Below are positions 56,553-64,000 of a DNA stretch of 64,000 nucleotides, piece after piece. Origin of the DNA: Marchantia polymorpha subsp. ruderalis (lineage: Eukaryota > Streptophyta > Marchantiopsida > Marchantiales > Marchantiaceae); contig AP031353.1 in the NCBI GenBank assembly GCA_037833965.1, forward strand, positions 14,758,501 to 14,822,500. Direction: 5' to 3'. The notes under the pieces were generated by a model. The model worked only from the letters and a program-made list of their open reading frames with translations, did no database searches and had not been told where the DNA came from. Numbering within the stretch: position 1 is the stretch's first letter; each line of letters opens with the position of its first letter. A program made the position numbers and the translations under genes.

Positions 56553-57446
56553 TGTTCGACTTGGATCAATGAGCACAGCTGAACTCTATGTCAGATTAAT
56601 ACGCTCGCTCCCTGTCCACTCCTCGAAGGCAATGTGCAAATAAGCAGAAGCTAGAGTGGCATGTGGCTGCCCTCTAACATCATTGGAATGAGGAGGAGGC
56701 AACGGATGGTGTGGGTAATCAGATCTGGTGTGGACTTCAAGCTCTGAAAGCTCATGAATTACTGCTGCGAGCGCCGCTGTTTATATGATCTACGAGGCAA
56801 CGAGGAGAGACTGAATATCACTGTTATATGACACTACAAGAGAGGACAGGAATCTCGCAAAATCGTGCAGAGCTGTAGATCTACCTATACCTATGCTTGT
56901 CCAGTACACTGAGCCAAGAAAGCACGCAAGACCAAACATCCACTTGTCCGAAAGTCAATCATTAGAATCGCACGTTCCTCATTCCGGTCGCACCTCCATG
57001 CTCTGGTTTGAGTGTTGAGCAACCCTGTAGAAACGAGAAATCCGTGTCGGTGGCCAATCTTGAGTATCACTGTAGCGGTCTAAAATGCTGAAAAGCAGAT
57101 AAGAAAATGTATCAACCTTTAAGAAGGTACTATTTGATGGAGGCAAAAGACTATAAATTGACTTCGAGGAGTGACATGACTCACACCTATCCATCACAAC
57201 AACTCTGTTTCCGTCCATAGACCCATCAGCGTTGCACAGTTCAGTTGAGCTTTAAGGTCGAATTCTTCTTCTGAGTCTTGAAGATTTCATTTCTTCAGTT
57301 CATGCAACCCTTTACACACAGGAACTGTTATATGTTGCCATTGTGATCATTAGTTGACTAGACGTTCTAGTTTAGCATCAAAGTATTGCTCACCCTGTAT
57401 GATTGTCTCAGGCTCGTTCTGATTCCTGCAGAAGAGTTTGAGTGCC
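56553..57446. promoter_or_regulatory. Shared divergent promoter region of B3 and C2
   Basis: Minus-strand TATAAAC at 56785-56779 for B3, in the block GCCTCGTAGATCATATAAAC that matches the B2 promoter. Plus-strand TATAAAT at 57152-57158 for C2, 295 bp before its start, matching the C1 box at the same distance. CCTGCAG just before the C2 start could be a 5'-UTR intron acceptor. Confidence 0.5.
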
Positions 57447-58122
57447 ATGGCACGGTTCAGAATTAGCACCTCGTCACTCTCCCCGTGCAGCGTGGTGCTG
57501 GCTACGATCACGATATGGCTGAGCCTCTCGATGGTGGCCAATGCCGCTGAGAATCGTAGTTCCATACTGAACGCGTTGACTGACAGTTATGCGGACCACG
57601 AGGTGTTCGTACAATGCACTTGTGTTTACGACACATATCGCCGCACTTTTACTCCTAAATTTCTTCTGAAGCCCGGGGCTAATACTTCGGTGGAAGTGGA
57701 TCGCTGCCCAGGAGTCAAACAGGTTGAATGCGATGTCACCAGGTACTCCAGGCCTCCTTTGGCTCAGGAGAAGTACTACATGAAAGTGCTCGTTTGGTAC
57801 TTCAAGGGTCCATCGCAGACCAAATTCAAGTTCGACAACGGCGTGTTGTATTTCGCCGTGGCTCCCGACTTCAGTTGGATCAATTCTGGACTCGTCTGTG
57901 AGTAGCTTTGAAAGACCTGGTCTTACAATTCGCTTGCGTTCATTTAAGATGCATTTGTTGGACATCGATTATTTGTTTGTTTTGCAGTAATATCTCGTAA
58001 TCATACGCCACTGACTCCAATAACTCTTGATGTGATAATCAGGGAGTATGGATGTGGAATATTACTTCACTCCAAAGTTCCTAACTTCGGCGAGTGAAAA
58101 CGCTTTACGGGTGGAAGCCTAG
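57447..58122 (+). CDS. Secreted cysteine protein C2 (176 aa, two exons)
   Basis: Exon 1 is 57447-57897, intron 57898-58042 (GTGAG...TAATCAG), exon 2 58043-58122. The start MARFRISTSSLSPCSVV leads a longer signal region than C1 (WLSLSMVANAAENR). Mature features are VFVQCTCVYD, DRCPGVKQVECDV, YYMKVLVWYFKGP, TKFKFDNGVLYFAVAPDF and a split Trp. Exon 2 encodes SMDVEYYFTPKFL and ends NALRVEA. Reading through the donor would end the protein after two codons (VCE), so an unspliced short form is also possible. An alternative acceptor TTTTGCAG near 57986 would not restore the Trp. It is paired with B3. Confidence 0.72.
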
Positions 58123-60719
58123 TCTTCCTTTCGAATGGACTGAGGAATGGAGCTATTGCATTTTACATCTTTGCGGGGATAATCTTCTTAATATTGGCCG
58201 GGCGATAGTAATACTGCTTCGACAAGTATTTCAGATGCTCTTCGCCCTGTGAAATTATAAACGTTAGAGATATCTCGCATAGACTGTGTATGAGCTAGTC
58301 TTGGAACCTTCTTAGAGCCCTGGAATTCATCTGTGGTGAAGTAACAAGACTTGATGGACGAGCACCATAATGGTTCTTTCCTTTCATTACAGAGACATGC
58401 TTGTCTTACTTTCAGGATGCTGAAGTACAGTATTTGACGTTGATAGCTTTAGCTCAAATTGTATGAGTCTTGAGCTTTCCCACCATTTCGCATTGGATTG
58501 TTGTTCAAACACGTCAATGAAATCCAACCAGCAGTAATTTTTCCCACTCTTCTTTGATTCGTAATCTCTCAAACCGTGCAACTTTGGAAGGTCTTCAAAC
58601 GGAGCTTATGACGAATCAGCTACGCAGATAAGCTAAAGACCTTCGTGGGCAGTGGTCTGAGAGTCGCCATTGTCAAACTTCGAATCTTTTGTACCACTCC
58701 GTCCTCCCTGTGCTACACATCAGCTCAATTTGCAGCGGTATCTTTGCTGGTTACAGTCAGTTCCAATCAGTTCGAGAATACTGAAAGTCGGATTAGCTTT
58801 GTTCTGAAGTTGCCTTTGTATTTTTTAAGTTGAGGAAGAAATCAAGTAGGTAAGTCCAATATCTTGAGCTGATTTTCGAGACTAACTTCGAGATTTATGG
58901 TGAATGGTGAATGCTGAGCCATGATGTATGGATCCGACTGATCTAAAGTGGCTGCAAGCAAAACAGTAGGTGCAAGGGATCACATTGTGAAGAGTATATG
59001 TCTTTGAATCAGAATACCTTGCACATATTTGAAACGAATGGATGACGTAGGATTTGAGTCAAGGGTTGAAGAACTTAGCGTCCAGCCTGTACAAAGTCCT
59101 TCATACTTGAAATCCCATTCAGCTCATACAGAAGAGTTGCGCCTACGTGAAAACACCGGTGAGGGGATGTCTGACATGGAAATATGTGAGGAGTCCTCAG
59201 TACGAACAGTATCTCCATTACAGTAGGTTGTTGCCTATAGATAAAAGGACAGAGAGAATCCGGCAAGCTAGACTGCAGATATTGACACTCCTGCTGATAG
59301 TGTCCAGAATAGAAAGTCCCCAGTCTGTGCAGACAGAACCGGAGATAGAGGGAAAGTACTGATGTCGGGACGCCTCTGTTGCAGGATTAACAGATAAGAC
59401 AGTGAGAGTTTGGGCAGCCAGTCAAATCTCCACAGCAGCGGGGGTCTACACATTTCGGCCTATAGGCTTTACGACTGTTTTAATCCACATACTTTTGGTG
59501 GCAACCGATTTAGTAGGCCCAGAAACTTATTCTGGACCGACAATATCGTACAGTTTCCGACACGTAGATTTCCTTCTATAAACGTAGTGTAAGTGGTTAT
59601 TATTGAGAATGGTGGTTATTTTCATGTACGGTACATCTTTTTTCTGAGAAAGTTCTTTGATAGCTTGGTTCGGCAAACTTTTGCCAATGCCTATTTTATA
59701 TCCGATTTTATATTTTTTCAACCATAGAAATGTCGCTATATACCAGAGGAAGGATGATATATCTTCCGCCGATTTTTTGCTTACACTGTTATGATCAACG
59801 TAGTATTGATGAACAGTACAATGTATTCTGTACTGTTCATGAAGGATAATAAATTTTAAGGGGATTGGGAACAAAATTATATATTTTTGTGGAGGAGACA
59901 TGGATGAACAATAAATTTATCGTACATATGTATATTTAACATTTTTTTCTACTCTTTCTTCTTTTCATTCCAGATATTTTGACTGTTTAATTTTCAGAGT
60001 GTTTATTTTTTCTCTGCAATTTATAAATTGTTGATATTTACCGAATGGTTTATCAGCTCACTTATTTGTTGGAGATTAACACTAGGTTTATCCCATTTTT
60101 TTCGTCACGAAAATTCTAGTTAATTACTCTGATGATAAACCATTCAGATTTATCTATTCTCTGCATATCAATTGACTACATGATGGAAAATAAAACAATT
60201 TTTGCGTTGATCTATTTTCTCAATTAATGTTGTTTCTCGACGTGCAAGATACATTTATTTTTTTTAGCTCAGCTAGGATATCAGATATTTGGCCAAGCTG
60301 GGTACGATTGCAAACAAACATCAATAATTGGACAGTTGTCCAGGGATTCACCAAACGAATACAATCGTATGCGATATCGGATACCATACATGTTTTAATG
60401 CGTACGAGTGCATTTTGAAGATGAATATGACATGGAAGACTGGCCTACTTCAAAATCGCCTCAGGCATGATCATGAATCATGACAGCTAATTGCGATCCA
60501 AAGGCAAAACATTCGCATAAGCTTCGATGCAGTTTGACGTAATGCCCAAACTGAAGCGTTTACTGGAAGCCAGTCGAGAGACTGCGAGCTGTGTTGCCAT
60601 CGCCAGACATGAATCTCTTATAGATGCTGAGTGCAGGTGTATCAGAAAAAAATACTTAGGCACACTGGACTAGGCCTAGAACCTTCTTCGCTGGGAATTG
60701 GAAGCAGTGTCTGAGTTTA
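58123..60719. other. C2 3' flank, AT-rich DNA, and A4 3' flank
   Basis: 58123-58760 resembles the C flanks at 33060 and 49860. 59230-59450 resembles the segment near 34615-34740. 59970-60719 is the inverted counterpart of 48172-48920. No gene is seen. Confidence 0.55.
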
Positions 60720-61360
60720 TCAGAAAGACTGCCCATTTCCAAGAGAATCAGCCTTGACGACCATCGACTTGTCGGCCCCTGCACATTTATCGAGCAGAGT
60801 GTATCAGAACCCAAAGCTTTTAGAGCAAAATCTAAAAGAATATCCTCGTGAGCGGAAAGTGCGATAAGCATAATCAGGTCTGCAGTGGTTGTATACAGAC
60901 ATCGTAGAGGGCAGGGAATTGAATCAAAGAACTTACAGCCACTGATCTTGTTCGCGCCGACATTGTCAGACTGGTTCGAGCCATAGACACCTTCCGAGTC
61001 GACCTTGAAGTAAGTCTTCAATGGCCCTGTGCTTGCCCAGACCTTGATGTTTGTGTATTGGTGTTTGATAGTCGTGCCTGATCTTCTGTAGTACAGGAAC
61101 TTGCAGAAGAAGCCCTTAGCCGCGTCACCGTTGGGGCAGATGCTGGCTTGGAACTCCTTGTCTACACACTCACCGATAGTGTCGCTGAGCACGGTGACAA
61201 TGTCATTGTAATCCTGGCAATCGCAGCGTATGTTGATGAAGTCTTCCTTCGGTAAATGGTTCATGATGGTGAATGTCTTGGTTTCGGCCGCTGCAGCATA
61301 GGACACCATCGCCAGTTGCAGAAGGACGACACATATCACTAGAACGTGGGATCTCGCCAT
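60720..61360 (-). CDS. Secreted cysteine protein A4 (160 aa, two exons)
   Basis: Exon 1 is 61360-60937, intron 60936-60779 (GTAAG...GTGCAG), exon 2 60778-60720. The signal peptide is MARSHVLVICVVLLQLAMV, ending AAAAET. The mature part is almost identical to A2 (INIRCDCQDYND, GECVDKEF, SICPNGD, FFCKFLYYRR, KVWASTGP, YFKVDSEGVYG), with differences concentrated in the signal peptide and first mature residues (FTIMNHLPKED). The split Trp is followed by ADKSMVVKADSLGNGQSF. The whole block including 3' flank is inverted relative to A2, and the TATA-like element lies at 61591-61586. Confidence 0.75.
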
Positions 61361-61585
61361 TACGAAGTGTAGAACTCAAAAAACGAGGCAAGCTTCCAAC
61401 TCTGTGTCTACACCAGCACCTCAACACGAGGATCGAATTTGCCCCAGAATAGATCTGCTGACTGGGGACCAAGCAGGCATGCTTCAACTATGCGGAAATT
61501 CGTAGAAGGAAAGAACGCCCATGGACCGCTTCCGTAGTTCGAAATCAGGAATCAAGTGCTAGCTTTTCTCATCGAGCTTCGGTTC

Positions 61586-61591
61586 ATATAG
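61586..61591 (-). promoter_or_regulatory. Putative TATA element of A4
   Basis: Minus-strand CTATAT, 226 bp before the A4 start, within the block shared by all A genes. Confidence 0.4.
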
Positions 61592-64000
61592 GCATCTCCT
61601 GCAGCTCCTCGGACAGGTATATGGATCACCCTCTTCCGTCCAGTTGCATGTGCCTTCTTTAACCTTGTTCCTCTTGCATGTGCCCTCTTTGATCTGGTTC
61701 CACGTGGAGTTTCCACGTCCCAGACCTTTTGAAATCTACAGTCAGTCATGTAGATAAGGCAATCGAGGAAGATCCATATGTTGGAGTAAGATCTAGAATT
61801 GCGTTCGCAACATTCGGCCAATTCCTGTCAAATCTTTTTGGATACGCATGGAAGCTGAAACACAGCAACGAATTCACACGTCCCTCCCTTGTCATTAAAA
61901 GCGAGCTTCAGAATCTGTCATTATGATATATGTGGACAATTAGTTTGTTTTCCCTGTGCAGAATCTTGCTGCCATGATTTCTATATAGCTCCGCGTAGAT
62001 CTCAAAGTCACACCGACCAAAAGTACCCTGAACCCGTGACATCTGAAAAGGTTGACGGGACGTTCTTTACAAGAGGGCAACGATAAGGGAGGCATACGTC
62101 ATCCTCCAAAAAGGAAAATGAATTGTACTGTCTTTGGCAAATCATCGCTCCAACCTCCAAACTTCCAAATATAACTGCATGACGTGAAGATCAAAGATTC
62201 CAACATGTGCGAATAATTTTCCTTGAATATTGTCGAGCATGCATTGAACCTTTAAGACGAGCAATTATTTATCAAGACATTTATGTCCCAAGAGACAAAT
62301 CGAAAATTCATTCAATAGTTCGGATGAAGGACAGTTTATTAGGGTAAAAGATCTATTCTTAAAATTATGATATGCTTGGAATTATTTTAATCTCAAGTTT
62401 ATGACAGTTCTGAACAACAAAATGGTATTTATTACTTTTACTAAATGGTGATTTTCTTGGTGGGATATAAATAAATATGTAAGGAATACATTCAAATGAG
62501 AATACATTCAAAATTGTAAAATTCCATTCCTTCTAGTGTAGACAATGCAAATGGCCATGTGAGTGTGGAACTCGGGACCAATCCAGCCAGCGAGATGCTC
62601 CTATTTCATCATACCCTCTCCGTCAAAAGAGTGAGTTCTATCTCTTGAAATAAAATAACATAGAAATACTTGGTGAAAATTGTATCTCTAGCTTAAAGAT
62701 TGATAGTGGAAAAGTTGATATTGCTGATATTGTTGAATCTCATACAACAAATGTAGAGCTCCACAACATATTTAGAGCTTCATATGTTCATCAAGTATCA
62801 GTTGCAATGAGGATTGTTTGGAAATCGTGCCTTGACAAAGATTTTTTTAAGAATGAAGACAGTATCGTTCAATCGTAATCTTACATTATGTCTTTTCAAT
62901 GTAGTCATCCAGACTTTCAAATGTTCCAAAGTGGTAAGAGTTTTTTTCTTCTCTAAGGGTTTGAAAGAGGGACGTGACTCAAAAGAAAACTATTTTTTAG
63001 ATGGATATTCTCTTTGGAGACACGATCTCAGATCCTTTGAATCAACTTTAAAGAATCTCAGTAATAACATATTTCCAGTCTAGAAGCATCTATGATATTA
63101 GAAAATATCAAGTCTATTAAAAAGACAGAAAAATCTTACACTCATTGGAAAATATGCCAGCTGATTAATTCTCTTATCTCAAGAGTGTCAGATGAAAGGA
63201 GGTTCACCAATTCCATTTCGTTGTTTCTGTTGGTGAGTTGCGAATAAGCGAATATTGTGACCGAATATTTATTTGTTGACATCACACTTTCAGCCCTTGC
63301 CCTCGTGGAGACCCTTAGCATCTGACAGATGGATCGTGCCCTTAGTATAATTGTGCATGGATTGTTTTTTCCTGTTCAAGATCATGCTGTCATAGAATTC
63401 ACACAGCTCTGCGCGTATATTAAAGTGAAACCCAATATTCTTAAATACTGAACAATCGACTACCGGAAAGGCATGGAAAAGCACAGCCACCACGTTGACG
63501 ACAATGAAGGCATGCGTCCTCTTTTGTTCCTGCAGATCAATGCTCCAACCTAGGTAAGACAATTCCTTTTTCATATGTCCCAATCAGATCGATGAATTGC
63601 CTAAAGGTCAGTCACCGGCAATGATTGATGAAAATATGCCATCCTGATACAAACTGTCACTCCATGCGTTGAAAGATCGGGTAATCTAACACGTGGGAAT
63701 CCGAACACGTGCGAACAATTCTCCTTGTACCTTTCCCGTTGCGGATAGAACTGTCCACTTTAGTGGAGACGGATGCGTACGTTGCATGCGACTATGACAA
63801 GGTCCATTGCCTGATTCAGAGCACGAAGAATAGGGGCCAAGGAATTAGCGAAAGCTATTGGAAAACCTCACATATTGTCAAACGATGAAGTAAATGGGAA
63901 CTTGGAGTAGCTTCAATCGCCTCATATTGGGAAGTAAGTCTTCCGGATCTGATGAATCATGGTTTACAATAGTGATATGAATTAAAGAATATCATGTTCT
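61592..64000. other. AT-rich spacer with two copies of an interspersed repeat
   Basis: About 61800-62010 and 63240-63440 share blocks with 53560-53730 (CCTGTGCA-AGATC, then GCTGCCATGATTTC and CAGCTC). No gene is supported. Confidence 0.5.

Overview
The window reads as nuclear DNA of an early-diverging land plant, most likely a bryophyte and plausibly a liverwort (inference). The support is: a Ty3/gypsy element with plant-type enzymes; plant-like spliced genes with GT-AG introns; and a decayed nuclear copy of plant mitochondrial DNA carrying rrn18, nad6 and a maturase-bearing group II intron lying within rrn18, which fits bryophyte-type mitochondria. I see no bacterial operon, CRISPR array or intact tRNA gene.

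Positions 1-22702 are a GC-rich nest of one LTR-retrotransposon family with very long LTRs (about 4.9 kb). The host copy (G, + strand) spans 6088-22702: zinc-knuckle Gag plus protease, reverse transcriptase/RNase H, integrase, polypurine tract, then a 3' LTR at 17825-22702. Its pol is split by a solo LTR (S1, 9369-16793, target duplication AGGAT). S1 is itself split by a short, inverted solo LTR (S2, 10108-12640, target duplication TGACG). The left end of G is interrupted by an inverted LTR piece (M, 4566-6087), which is interrupted in turn by another LTR (P, 1-4565, cut by the window edge). Each long LTR carries, upstream of its TATA box, an extra sense-strand gene for a basic/proline-rich, coiled-coil protein. 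That gene is open over 966 codons in P and broken in S1 and G.

Positions 22703-64000 are AT-rich and hold a cluster of small secreted cysteine-containing proteins in three subfamilies, named here A, B and C. All share a signal peptide, an early C-x-C motif, and a single phase-1 intron that splits a TGG (Trp) codon as T|GG. The intact-looking members are A1 (28.0 kb, +), C1 (40.1 kb, -), B2 (40.9 kb, +), A2 (47.5 kb, +), A3 (53.1 kb, -), B3 (56.6 kb, -), C2 (57.4 kb, +) and A4 (61.4 kb, -). Pseudogenes lie at 24.2, 32.4-33.0, 35.8 and 49.4-49.8 kb. B and C are paired head to head twice. The layout recalls plant S-protein homologues (self-incompatibility S1 family), but that link is tentative. 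Much of the cluster is made of direct and inverted segmental duplications, including a palindrome with arms of about 2.4 kb (33.0-35.4 and 36.8-39.4 kb).

A mitochondrial insertion lies within the cluster at about 42.0-46.2 kb. It holds the C-terminal half of a group II intron maturase, intron domain V, the rrn18 3' exon, a nad6 remnant, unassigned sequence, and the N-terminal half of a maturase. The remaining gaps hold duplicated flanks, minisatellites and AT-rich DNA in which I see no gene.
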